DNA of 64,000 bases from Paramyrothecium sp. XJ0827 (taxonomy: Eukaryota > Ascomycota > Sordariomycetes > Hypocreales > Stachybotryaceae), in NCBI GenBank assembly GCA_020881915.1, contig JAJFPB010000001.1:6138001-6202000 (forward strand). Direction: 5' to 3'. The notes below the pieces were generated by a model. That model saw only the letters and a program-made list of their open reading frames with translations, made no database searches and was not told the DNA's origin. This document shows positions 23,701-33,928 of this stretch, in pieces (positions within the stretch are counted from its first letter, which is position 1; the number at the start of each line of letters is the position of its first letter). A program made the translations under genes and the position numbers.

Positions 23701-24156
23701 TGCATTCCGTTCGGTGCAGGCTTGGCTCTCTACTTATTCAGAACGGTCACGTTCTACGAAGCCGTTCGAGCATCATCTGCTTCAATCATGCTCGTGGCTG
23801 CACGCAAACCAAATTTGTGTACTTTTCAAGAGAACAATGCCACTAAGCGCCTAGATAAGTGCCTCAAGGTGCAGCGTGCAGCTGCCCTATCTTCTGCGGG
23901 TCGATTTCATGATGACGTCGTGGATTAATGACTTCGTGCAATTGCCGGCCTACCCGTATCCCATCACGTCAATGGATGGAAATCGAGCATATCCTGACTC
24001 GGAGAGTAGCGGGAGGGGTGGGTAAAGGCCGGCATCATTTGTTTTGCGTGAATACATATTTAAGCTGTAGCCCGAGTCTGAATACCCACAATATCTCAAC
24101 GCTCACCCCGAACTTCTGCAGGTTAGTATCTGATCTCACGAGAGGTGACAGTCAAA
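20794..24156. other. Intergenic region with AT-rich core
   Basis: It separates the divergent AidB-like and sulfite-oxidase-like genes and so holds both promoters. The part near 22950-23600 is clearly AT-rich. A - strand frame at 21238-21561 has some protein-like character but no partner exon. No RNA gene was found. Confidence 0.5.
20869..20874 (-). promoter_or_regulatory. Possible TATA box of the AidB-like gene
   Basis: TATAAG on the - strand, about 76 bases upstream of the start codon. The spacing fits a short leader. No experimental support is available. Confidence 0.35.
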
Positions 24157-25876
24157 ATGGCACCAGCCGAACCCAATGCAATTCCCTTTCAACTAAAGGG
24201 AGAGACCCCCCAATTCGAGGAAGAGAGACAAGGATGGAAGGGTTACATCGAGTGGGAGAAGTATCCCGAGAAGAAAAAGCAGGTGGAAGAAATCATGAAG
24301 AAATATGACTTTCCAGACGTCAGTTGGGTTGTTTCTCACGATCTGCGACTCGACTAATCCGGTCACTGCAGCCGCCCGAATATCAATTCGTCCCGTTGCC
24401 AGACACAAACCCAATCCTTACAGGAGAGCGCTGGAAGCAGTATCATTACGCAACAGGGTTGGGTCACATCCCCAAAATCAGCTGGGACTATGTTCTCAAG
24501 GAGAAGTCCGAAGACATGATTCATGTTCTTCAGTTCCCTTATAATGGCGAGCCGCCACGAGTAAGCACCGAGGCTCCCGTGCATTATTTACCCTTCTGAG
24601 TATCGCCTAGGATCGCATTGTCGAGACTGAAATCACCCCCAACAAAGACCACTTTGTTCGCAACCATGGAGGCATCCCAGAGATCGATGCCGACAAGTAT
24701 ACTTTGGACATCACTGGCCTGGTCAAGGACCCGAAGCGGCTTACGCTCGCAGATCTCCAGGATGAGACCAAATTCCCACGCCAAAGTACCGTTGTCTCGC
24801 TGCAGTGCTCGGGAACTCGCCGTATCGAGCAGATCCATGAGTACCCTGGCGATGGTGACGAATTGATCAACGCACCTTGGGGTGAAGGTGCCATCGGAAC
24901 GGCGCGTTGGACCGGCGTCAGCCTAAAAAAGGTGATCAAGTACTGCGGAGGCCTGAAGGATGGAGCCGAGAACATCGAATTCTACGGAGCGGACACATAT
25001 TTCAAGAAAGGCCACGTTTACAACTATGTTGTAAGTGTCCCATGGCGGAAGGTCAAGGCGAACGAGGTGCTACTTGCGTGGGAAATGAACGGCGAGCCGC
25101 TGCCAAAGATCCACGGCTTCCCCCTCCGCACTGTGGTGTTTGGCTATATAGGTGCCAGGTCTTGTAAATGGCTTTATGAAGTCAAAGCAATCGGAAAGCC
25201 GAGTCCAGCGCCCGTACAGATGAAGGAATACCTTTACTACACCCCCCAGATTGGCAAGCAGAATGCCATGTACAGCAATGGCTTCTCGATTCAGGACATG
25301 CCTGTCAGCTCCGCGATCATGACGCCAAAGAACATGGACCAAATCATCCACGACGGGAAGGTCAAGCTTCGAGGCTGGGCCTACTCGGGCGGAGGACATT
25401 GGCCAGTACGGGTGGAAGTGAGCGGAGACGGGGGTTCCATATGGTACGAAGTGCCGTGGCAGAAGTTGAGTACCAAGTACTACTACGCCTGGAGATTGTG
25501 GGAAATAGAGATGCCTGTGGATGCTGAAGGGTGGCTGGAATTCTGCGTGAGAACTTGGGACAACGCCATGAACACACAGCCTACATATGTCAGAAGCGCC
25601 TGGTACGTTGCGGCCCCCATCATTGACAGATGAACAGTGAGACTAAGCATGCATTCACGCAGGAATTGGGGTCTCCATGTCACCTCATCCGCGCACCGTA
25701 TCAAGATCTACAGCATCAACAGGTCGAAACCGTCCACGGCAGCGCGGTTGAAGAAACTCGAAGAAATGAACTTGCCCATGGTACCCATCACGCGGCCAGT
25801 CAACTTCGACCTAGAAACGGAGGAGGAGTACCTGAAAGCTATGGAGGCTCAAGGGTGGAGAGACCCTGTCGAGTAA
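24157..25876 (+). CDS. Sulfite-oxidase-like molybdopterin oxidoreductase
   Basis: Four exons, 24157-24318, 24372-24560, 24611-25602 and 25663-25876, give 518 residues. Introns are 50-60 bp; the first has a GTCAGT donor and a CTAAT branch point, the second and third GTAAGC and GTACGT donors. [12 protein letters not shown] (from residue 132) and [17 protein letters not shown] (Cys183, the expected molybdenum ligand) mark the molybdopterin domain, followed by [11 protein letters not shown]. The C-terminal half is the dimerisation domain, with [16 protein letters not shown] and ending after [15 protein letters not shown]. There is no cytochrome b5 or FAD domain, so it resembles the molybdenum-only plant-type sulfite oxidase rather than nitrate reductase. 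Expected reaction: sulfite to sulfate. There is no clear targeting peptide. An ATG-upstream GTG was not used. Confidence 0.92.
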
Positions 25877-26712
25877 GAACGGGGTCATGATGAGCGAACT
25901 ATGCCGGACCTTAGGCTACCAAGCGGTTGACAAAAAAGCAAGATCGCAAAACAAGGAATTTACCAAAAGGAGGCACGACAAGTAGCCACTTTTACCTAGA
26001 GTCTGATAGGATTCTTATAACAAAACTAACATAAAAATATTCAAGAAATCTTCTATTCATTAAACGAATATTACTTATATTTGGGAGACCTTTTTTAATA
26101 ATTTCTTATCAGCTATTGTTTTCTAGATTATGATCTGCGGTCAGCGTCTTTTCGCTCGCCGGCTGGCTACCTACGTCCCTCATGTTAAAACACTACACCG
26201 AATCCGAGTCGTGATCGACGCAAGATGCTTGAGGCTGAAATACCGCCCGGATATAAAAATGCGACACCGATCAAACTAACAAAACCCTGTCGCATAAACC
26301 CTCCGGGTGGACTTCATCAAACATAATCTGCAAAGAAAAAAAAAATAATGCAGTATAAGTGAGTCTCGATGCCTCATGTGGTGGAGTCGCCCGTATTCGG
26401 CACCTCGTCCAGGGCCTTCCCCACACACGGCCCCACTAAAGCCACTGCTTCCTGCACCAAGATTACCCAGTCGGGCGGCTCAACTCCAACTGACACTGCA
26501 TCACATTCCTTCTCCATCCCACCCAAGCTCCGTCATACTTGTCGCTCCACGAACCGGCCTCGCTCGACCGAACCCAATCAAACCACCTTATTACAGAACC
26601 AACGACAAAGCCATCATCACGAATCCCCTGCACCGCAGTCGCGACATGTGTCGCCCTCTCGCCTGAGCTGCCTCTCATGGGGGGTTGCTGATGCACCCGA
26701 AACGCCGCAACC
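25877..26712. other. Intergenic region; RTC1 promoter
   Basis: An AT-rich patch lies near 25990-26110. The right half, just before RTC1, is C/A-rich like a leader. No gene is seen. Confidence 0.5.
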
Positions 26713-29700
26713 ATGTACAACCGCGACTCCAAGATTATGCGCAAGCTCCTGGGCAAATCCGCCCCCGACTCCAATGCCGGCAACCTCGCATCCGTCACCA
26801 GCAACCCGGCGCCGACGTCCGTTTCGTTCCGACCGTCCAAATCACAAAGCGCCGTCTATTCTGCTGGCGTTCCGATATCGCGCCTCGATGTCTCACCCGA
26901 CCGACGCGCCGCTGTCCTCGGTGGCGCACACATCCTCAAGACGGTCATCCTCGACGATCCTACCGGTTCTAGCTTCAGCTTCAGTGATGGCGTCGACGTG
27001 CGCGCCGCCATTACCGCCCAGCAAGCCCACGCGCCCGGCTCCACCAGCCGTCCCAACGCCATCGCCGACCAGCTGAACATCCGCGACGTCAAATGGCACA
27101 ACAACTCGACCATCTTCACCGGTTGCGCCAGTGGCAGGATATTCGCGTATGACCTGGCACGGATCGGAGCCGGCGGCTCGGAACCCCTCGAATGCATACA
27201 GATGCAGGAAGACTCTCGCCAGGTCAACACACTCGACGTGAACCCCCACTTACAGAGCTGGGTTCTCTCAGGTAGTCAAGATGGCGTCGCTCGCATATTT
27301 GACGCCTCCAAACCTTCCCAGAACCGAGCGGGGTTCGTCACCTTTCGTCAACGTTTTGCGCCACTAAAATGTAATGATCCTGTCCGTCAGGTGAAGTGGT
27401 CGCCCAGGGTTGGGCATGAAATGGCATGTTGCACGGAAAATGGTGTCGTCCTGAAATGGGACGTACGACAGCAAGCAAAACCTCTCCTCAGGATCAACAA
27501 TGCACATGAAAAAGCATGCTCAGCCATAGCGTGGCATCCTGACGGACACCACCTCATTAGCGCCGGCTGGGATACGAAGCTCCATGTGTGGGACTTGGGA
27601 CCTACTGCCGACAAGCGTCAGAAGCCCAAGTGGACTGTCGCAACACCTGCGCCTGTTACGACAGTGGCCTGGAGACCGGGTCTCTGGTCGGCAACGACCC
27701 AAAGCCGGCGCGCCGCTCAAGTTGCCGTTACTTACGACGAGAATAACACCAAGCGATACGGCACATCTGTCGTACACATCTGGGACTTGGCACGCCCGAC
27801 CATGCCTTACAAAGAAGTCGATACCTTTGATAGTTCACCAACAGCGTTATGGTGGAAAGATCAGGATATGCTCTGGACCGTTGGCGATGACGAAATGTTC
27901 AACCAGTGCGACATCGCCTTCGCGCCGAATGTTATGGACCGCATGTCCATGTCTGCCATGGCCTTTTCGCCCAGAGGCGATGCTCTGCTTTTCCTTGACG
28001 AGCGTGTCTCTTCCCCACGCCCACGTCATTCCGCCGCACATCACCAGCATGAAATAATTTCGCGTTCCACCTACAGCTCCGCGACCAGCACGCCTATGCT
28101 TAGCGTGAGCAAGAGCGATTCCGAAGAGGAGGCCGTTGGTAACTTCCTTGGGCCGCGTTGGAAGACCCATCGCCGGCGGAGGCCGAGTTTGCGTTCTGGC
28201 TCCAACGTGAGCACCACACCACCTTCTGGCTCCGGTCTGTCCGATGACTCCAAGTTATCCATGAGCCTGGAGCAAGCGATTAAAGTCACCGGTATTTTCA
28301 AGTCACACCAGGGCATGGCATCGGGCCATCTCCCTTCGTCCAAAACAGTCCACGGCTATCAGTACCTCTCGAGCACTTACCTCGAAATAATGGAGCAGGA
28401 ATTGCCATATGTTGAAGGCGGCAAACCACTTGTGGAACGGTTACGTTCGATTCTGGAACAATTCGCCAAAGCCGCCGAGGTGGCGAGCTTATTCCGCCTG
28501 TCACAGACATGGCGAGTCCTTGCATATTCCATAACTCTGCTGCTCGATCAGCGCGCTCAGTTTCACCTGGAAACCCGGCTCTCACGATTTCAAAAGCTGA
28601 AGGTAGAAGAAGGCAAAACGAGGGATAGATTGACGCCCTCCATGTCCTATGGCAGCTTCCGAGGTGACGGCTCATCGACTCCTCGTTATATGCCTGGTCA
28701 AGCGGGCAGCTTCGATGTTCGCTCTCACAGCCTCCGTTCTCTTCTTTCCGAAGAAATCGAGAGTACATCGAATGTGCCGACTCCGATTGCCAGACCTGTT
28801 GACAGTGTGCACGCCACTGATTTCCAACACCATCAGTATACCTATGGAAAAAAGCTCACTCCAATTATAGAGCCTGAGAGCCTCAATCTAGGCCCAGCCG
28901 CGCACGGGTCGTTTAGGGAAAGCCCTCGCAAGCGCTTGGACTCTACTCCAATATCTGTCGTTAGCCAGGAGAGCGAGCAAACTCAAATCTCCAGCACCGA
29001 AGGGTATGACTTCTACGACACTGATGTTCTGGCTAAAGCTATTGATGTGCCGGAGCATGGAGAGGATTCTCATGCTCAATGGGCCCCCAAGGCACCCTCC
29101 CCACCAAACACGCGCAGGCAAGTGCCACGACATGATTCCAATGACAGCTTTGGGCAAATGTTTTCGATATCTGCGGGAAACAAGCAGTCGCCTGGATCGG
29201 ACTATTACCTGAAGTCCCGACTTGCCCGGCAGCCTTCCGACGGTGACAAATCGGTTGAAGACGCTAATAATGAATACGCGAGTCGCATCCGAGGAGAGGA
29301 GTTGAAGAGATCATCAACCTTTGAGGGGGAGGCGAGGCGAGGGAATCACCATGCGTTACCTGTGACGCAATCGCCTGACGAAATCTTCATGATTTCGCAA
29401 AGCGCTGCGTCTACTGACGAGACATATAACTCTCAATCTTCACAATCCATGCCGTCCATATCCGAGGAACAGGATACGAACGACCAGACCATGAATTCCC
29501 AACTCATAGGCTCACACCATACTATCAAGGGTGACCAGTCACCTCAGGTAGCCAAAGCATTGCGAGAAGTGGCGAACCAGCATGATCCTTCTCCCCACAT
29601 ACTGGAGACTGATTATCTGCCATGGCCTGAGGATCCGGAGTATCCATTTCCACCTGCTCAAGCCTCCTCATCGCTCAAGGCCAAGCCTCTCCCCAAGCCG

Positions 29701-30768
29701 CCGCTCAGCCCCTATGTCCTCGTCAAGCGCGCTCTTGAGTTCGAAACTCGAACCTCGGCCCTAAATGCTTCGGCCATCATCCTCCTGCTGAAACCCCTCG
29801 TTCCTGAATCGGTCATTGATCAGCACCAAGCACGCAGCATACTTCGACAGCACCATTCCCGGCTGATGCGCATGGGTCTGTTTGTGGAAGCAGCTACGCT
29901 GCGCAACCTCTGCATAAAGGGGTGGCCGGCGAACCTGCCGGATTGGGGTGACAACTACACCGTGATCTTCGAACCGGCCCAGCAAAACGTCAAGGTCGGC
30001 TTTGCCTGCTCATCGTGCCACAAGCCGAGGGAGATTGACCGTACCGAAGGCCATCTCGCCGTCTGGACCTGTGAGCGGTGCAAGAGTCTCATGGCGCCTT
30101 GTGCCGTATGTGGGCATCGGGAGTTGGAGACTGCAGAGCATGAGCCCAGCGAAGTCGTCAATGCCGGCTCCCCGGATGCCGCCACTCTACTGGGATGGTG
30201 GTACTGCCCCGGTTGTGCCCACGGAGGCCACGCGTCATGTCTGCAAACATGGCACGGCACGCTCGATATGACGGGCAGCGTCGCAGTGGACCTGTCATCG
30301 GCCAAGTATAGCGAAGGCTGCTGCCCTCTTGACGGCTGCGGCCATGCATGCCTCCCCGGAAAGTACCGCGGAGAGACGACCACCGCGCGCGCCGACGAGC
30401 TAGGCCGTGCCGCCGTAGAAACATCTCGAGCGCGAGAGGAGCGCCTCGCCGCCGCAGCAGCGGCCGCAGCGGCTTCGGGGTCTGCCTCTGCCTCCGCCCT
30501 CAACTCGAGTCCTGGCGGCAGCGTTAATGGCAGCGTTAATGGCAGCGTCGCCCGCGCCGGCACGTGGGCCGGTCAGCAGCCGGAGCGCAGCAGCGTTAAG
30601 AGCGACGCCAACGACGTGCCCCAGAGCAGGGCGGTGGGCATGGCGCGGGAGGCGCTCAACAAGGGCGGCGTCGCGGGAGGCGGCATCCTGAGTTCGAGCC
30701 CGGGGCGGGCCTCGGGCGAGCGGGAGCGCAGAAAGAGCGTCAAGTTTGCGCAGACGGGCAGTCGGTAG
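26713..30768 (+). CDS. RTC1: RTC1/SEA2-like WD-repeat subunit of the SEA (GATOR2) complex
   Basis: One exon codes for 1351 residues, the usual size for fungal RTC1 (human WDR24). The N-terminal third carries WD40 repeats (about residues 60-440), with blocks such as WHPDGHHLISAGWDTKLHVW and KWSPRVGHEMACCTENGVVL. A long low-complexity middle follows. The C-terminal zinc region begins near residue 1097 with CSSCHKPREID, CERCKSLMAPCAVCGH, YCPGCAHGGHASCLQTWH and a final Cys pair near GCGHACLPG, the RING-like end of this family. The SEA/GATOR2 complex sits on the vacuole surface and relieves GATOR1 inhibition of TORC1 when amino acids are present. The last 100 residues contain Ala and Gly/Ser runs with three SVNG-type repeats. 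The ATG at 26713 is the first in frame. Confidence 0.93.
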   Translation: MYNRDSKIMRKLLGKSAPDSNAGNLASVTSNPAPTSVSFRPSKSQSAVYSAGVPISRLDVSPDRRAAVLGGAHILKTVILDDPTGSSFSFSDGVDVRAAITAQQAHAPGSTSRPNAIADQLNIRDVKWHNNSTIFTGCASGRIFAYDLARIGAGGSEPLECIQMQEDSRQVNTLDVNPHLQSWVLSGSQDGVARIFDASKPSQNRAGFVTFRQRFAPLKCNDPVRQVKWSPRVGHEMACCTENGVVLKWDVRQQAKPLLRINNAHEKACSAIAWHPDGHHLISAGWDTKLHVWDLGPTADKRQKPKWTVATPAPVTTVAWRPGLWSATTQSRRAAQVAVTYDENNTKRYGTSVVHIWDLARPTMPYKEVDTFDSSPTALWWKDQDMLWTVGDDEMFNQCDIAFAPNVMDRMSMSAMAFSPRGDALLFLDERVSSPRPRHSAAHHQHEIISRSTYSSATSTPMLSVSKSDSEEEAVGNFLGPRWKTHRRRRPSLRSGSNVSTTPPSGSGLSDDSKLSMSLEQAIKVTGIFKSHQGMASGHLPSSKTVHGYQYLSSTYLEIMEQELPYVEGGKPLVERLRSILEQFAKAAEVASLFRLSQTWRVLAYSITLLLDQRAQFHLETRLSRFQKLKVEEGKTRDRLTPSMSYGSFRGDGSSTPRYMPGQAGSFDVRSHSLRSLLSEEIESTSNVPTPIARPVDSVHATDFQHHQYTYGKKLTPIIEPESLNLGPAAHGSFRESPRKRLDSTPISVVSQESEQTQISSTEGYDFYDTDVLAKAIDVPEHGEDSHAQWAPKAPSPPNTRRQVPRHDSNDSFGQMFSISAGNKQSPGSDYYLKSRLARQPSDGDKSVEDANNEYASRIRGEELKRSSTFEGEARRGNHHALPVTQSPDEIFMISQSAASTDETYNSQSSQSMPSISEEQDTNDQTMNSQLIGSHHTIKGDQSPQVAKALREVANQHDPSPHILETDYLPWPEDPEYPFPPAQASSSLKAKPLPKPPLSPYVLVKRALEFETRTSALNASAIILLLKPLVPESVIDQHQARSILRQHHSRLMRMGLFVEAATLRNLCIKGWPANLPDWGDNYTVIFEPAQQNVKVGFACSSCHKPREIDRTEGHLAVWTCERCKSLMAPCAVCGHRELETAEHEPSEVVNAGSPDAATLLGWWYCPGCAHGGHASCLQTWHGTLDMTGSVAVDLSSAKYSEGCCPLDGCGHACLPGKYRGETTTARADELGRAAVETSRAREERLAAAAAAAAASGSASASALNSSPGGSVNGSVNGSVARAGTWAGQQPERSSVKSDANDVPQSRAVGMAREALNKGGVAGGGILSSSPGRASGERERRKSVKFAQTGSR

Positions 30769-31163
30769 CCATATGTTGGGCATGTCAGATTTCGTCGGGT
30801 CCGGGGAAGTTTTATTGTTCTGGGGTCTACGGCGGCTTAGATTGGCGTTGGGAGGCATTTCCTTTTTGGCCTCGGCGCCTGGTGTTCTGGACGGCGTTTC
30901 AAGCAGATTTTTACATCGGTGCGGATACTGTACAGATATACGCATATATGTTCACACATGCGCAATGGCACGCGTGATTAGCGAGGGGTCTTGAAACGAT
31001 TCATGTTTGTCACTTTGTTCTAGTTATCTGCACTGGCTAAAGTAATGTACTACACGGTGATTACTCGAATGCTGTACAGGGCGGCTGTGTGAGCCTGGGG
31101 GTATCTCAAGTCGACGCTTCACCAACTTCCATAAAAACACGTAATGACAGCCTGGACAGGTCA
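30769..31163. other. Short convergent intergenic region
   Basis: It holds the 3' flanks of RTC1 and of the UVRAG-like gene. No other feature is seen. Confidence 0.6.
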
Positions 31164-33100
31164 TCATCTGGACACATTCTCCCTCAGTCCCTTGGTTCTG
31201 AGTGTGAACTTGGTCTCGCCCTCGCCAAAGGGCAGCGAGAGCGGCTCGCTCGGGCTCAGCACCGCCACGCCGTCCCTTTCGGCCCCGGAGACGCCCTTGA
31301 GCAGCGCGTTGCGCACGGCGGCGGCGCCGTTGGCGGTGCTGGCCGCGTCGCTGTCGTTGCTGCCGCGCCGGCTGCCGGCCGTGCTGCTGAGCTCGCTGTC
31401 GAGGTGCGTCGATTGGAGCGACGGCATCCTGCCGTGGAGCCTGCCGGCCCACAGGCCCCGGACGCCGCCCTTCTTGCGCTCGGGGACCTCTTCGCTGCCG
31501 GCGCTGCAGACGTAGAGCAGGTATTTGAGGTTCGGCAGGGTGTGGCGGATATCGACGACCTTCAGTCCCTGCGTGGCGCAGAGCGCTTCGATGTCCTTGT
31601 TCAGCAGAAACCAAGCGTACTCGAAGCGCCATTGGCCTGCCGTGGAGCCGCCCTTGGGCAAGTAGAGTGGAAATTCTCGCCGAGAAGCGTTTTTTTCTGC
31701 GAGCTTGAGCTGCGATATGTCATCGCGCGCCCACGACCGAGAACCGTAGGGGTTGAGAGTATATGGTAAAGGCGTCGAGAGGTAAAATTGCAGATGCCTG
31801 GTAAGAAGGGTGGTGATGCCCAGAGCAGCAGACAAAACGTCTTCGCTGATGGTCCTCGCCGTCGCAGCGTCGTAGACCGAGTTTGGTAGCGGAATGTTGC
31901 ATATCTGGAAAGATAATGGTGGAGCGTTGGGAACCGGGGTGATGGGAATTATGTCTAATAGTTCGGAGCATATGCGGCGTCGTTGACCACGAATCTGCCG
32001 TTCGGTTTGCTCAATCATTTCTTTGGCTGAATCAAGTTTCTCCTTGTTGGCAACCATGTCGGCCTCGCCCTTGGCTTGCTGCTCCCTGCCCTTGTCCATA
32101 ATCTCCTTCCTGCTCTTCAGCGCCTCGCGCAGCTCATTGCGCTTCTTCTCGGCAAGCTTGTTGGCACGCTGCTGCGTGGCCACGTACTTCCCCGCCAACG
32201 CAGCTTCCTCCGCCGCGGTATCCGGACTTTCGTGGGAGGTTTCCTCGAGGATGCTGTTGATCTGCTCCATTATGTGCTGCTGTGTCTGGATGGCGTCTTC
32301 GATGGAGCTTTCGAGGTTTGCTAGCTTCATCAGGGCAGCGTAGGAGGAGGACGCGATCGGCGAGGCCTGCTTGGGCTCGGAGCTTCTGGTTGGGAAATCG
32401 AGCGAGTAGATCCCGTCCTCGAGGTGGAAAATCAGCGCGTTGGGAGGGAATTTGCGGTCGAGGAGTGTGCCGATAAAGTTGAGATTCCGCAGGTCGATCA
32501 ATTCCTCCAGCAGAAAGCTCCAAGTTGCGCTTTTGGGTCGCTTTGCCCATATCCTGATCGTGACCAAGCAAGATCTGGCTACCTCGGGCCCCTTGTCGCC
32601 AAGCTCGAAGAAACGGAAATTGAAATCCTAGAGACGGCGTTAGAGCGTCACTTGAGAAAAATCTTAGATACCATGTTCTCGCGTACCGCTGACTTTTCCC
32701 TTGCCTCGCTGATGTAGATGGGGTCATCGTCGCTGTTCACGTGCAGGGAGAAGAAGACGTCTCCAACATGGCTGTCCCGCATGCTCTCGAGGTTCTTCTG
32801 CCTCGTGGCAGGACTGGCGTGCACAAAACTCAAGCTCGTCCGGCGGGTGCGCTTCAGGGTGTCGGGTCGCAGGGCATCCTTCCTCAGGCTGTCCGTGGAT
32901 CGCGACGAGTGCAGCTGCTGGCCGGACTCGCGGAGGGCCTCAAGCTTATTGGGGCTCTTGTTGAGGGAGGCATCGTCGGAGGTGCGCAGGTGGGAGGGCG
33001 GCTCGAAGGAGAGGTTCCGCAGGGAGAGGCCCTTGAGATGACGCAGCTTCCGGTTCTGGGGGAGAAGACGCGGGCGTCGTGGCTCGGAAAGGGTGGACAT
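31164..33100 (-). CDS. UVRAG/Vps38-like subunit of the PI3-kinase complex
   Basis: Exons 33100-32672 and 32627-31164 give 630 residues. The 44-bp intron, very short, has a GTATCT donor, a CTAAC branch point and a CTCTAG acceptor, and joins SAVRENM to DFNFRFFELG. The N-terminal part (RPRLLPQNRKLRHLKGLSLRN cut short here at LRHLKG, then SEAREKSAVREN) and the segment ending LLDRKFPPNALIFHLEDG fit a C2-like domain. A coiled coil spans about residues 235-360 and is followed by the conserved block DILSE-like ISEDVLSAALGITTLL and PLYLPKG. The family is Pfam Atg14/UVRAG; its members join Vps34, Vps15 and Atg6 in endosomal sorting or autophagy. The ATG at 33100 is used because fungal relatives start near here; an in-frame ATG at 33247 would add 49 basic, Pro/Arg-rich residues. 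Vps38 rather than Atg14 is inferred from length and the C2-like start. Confidence 0.85.
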
Positions 33101-33928
33101 TATTGCAGACCCGATGACATGCTGTCGGGGGCGGCCGGACGGCGTACGAGCGCCTGGCAGGGCGGGAAGCGGGACTCTGCGGCGAGCGCAATGGCTGTCA
33201 GGACGTTGGTGACAATTGCTTCGTGGTCGAGGAGCTCGTTGGGGCATGAAGTGAAGCTCGATGGGCCTGACGGAGCTGCCCCTCCCGTCTATAGCGATAC
33301 ACGCAGTAGCTGCATAAGGGAATACGTCACCTCGAACAGCTTGTTAGTCGTGGCGTATATCCCCAACATGCCAATGCGAAAGTCAAGATCTTGCTGCTTG
33401 CGCTATGCGATGCCTACATGCTGGGTAATAATTACATCTGGTTTGCTCTTCTGATCATGCACACTTTTGACCTGTATGTGGTAAGCCGTATGCGCACAAG
33501 TGAGCAGTCAACACCAACGTTTGGCATCAAGTTAGGGCCATGGCGGCGTGTGCTCAGTCTCAGGGCGTTGAGCTGTGAAACTGTGTGAGTTGTGTCATAG
33601 CTGAATCTTGAAGAAGCTCTGGAATGCAACTTCAAGTGCCTCTTGGATGGCTTCATATTCATGATTATACATTTCCTTATCGAGCATGGTCACCTGAACC
33701 AACTCTGTAAAGTAGGCCCATTAAAGCAGAAGCCAAAGGAGATTTATATTCATTATAACTTGCAAGATATAAGTAGGCCGTAGACGGAACAATTTGTGTC
33801 TAATATCAATACTTCCGTGTTCTATTCCAATTCCATGTTTAAGCCCATCCCTTATGTTCTTTTTATCGTGGTCAAGAGTTCGAGAAGCGGTCGCGCTGAG
33901 CAGCCATTGCTTTCCTCAATGCGCCCCT
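33101..33928. other. Intergenic region
   Basis: It lies between the start of the UVRAG-like gene and the 3' end of the acidic protein gene, both on -. An alternative N-terminal extension of the UVRAG-like protein would occupy 33101-33247. Nothing else is seen. Confidence 0.5.

Noticed and set aside
33101..33247. N-terminal extension of the UVRAG-like protein from an ATG at 33247
   Set aside because: The 49 added residues are Pro/Arg-rich without family resemblance; the ATG at 33100 fits the family better. It remains a possible alternative.
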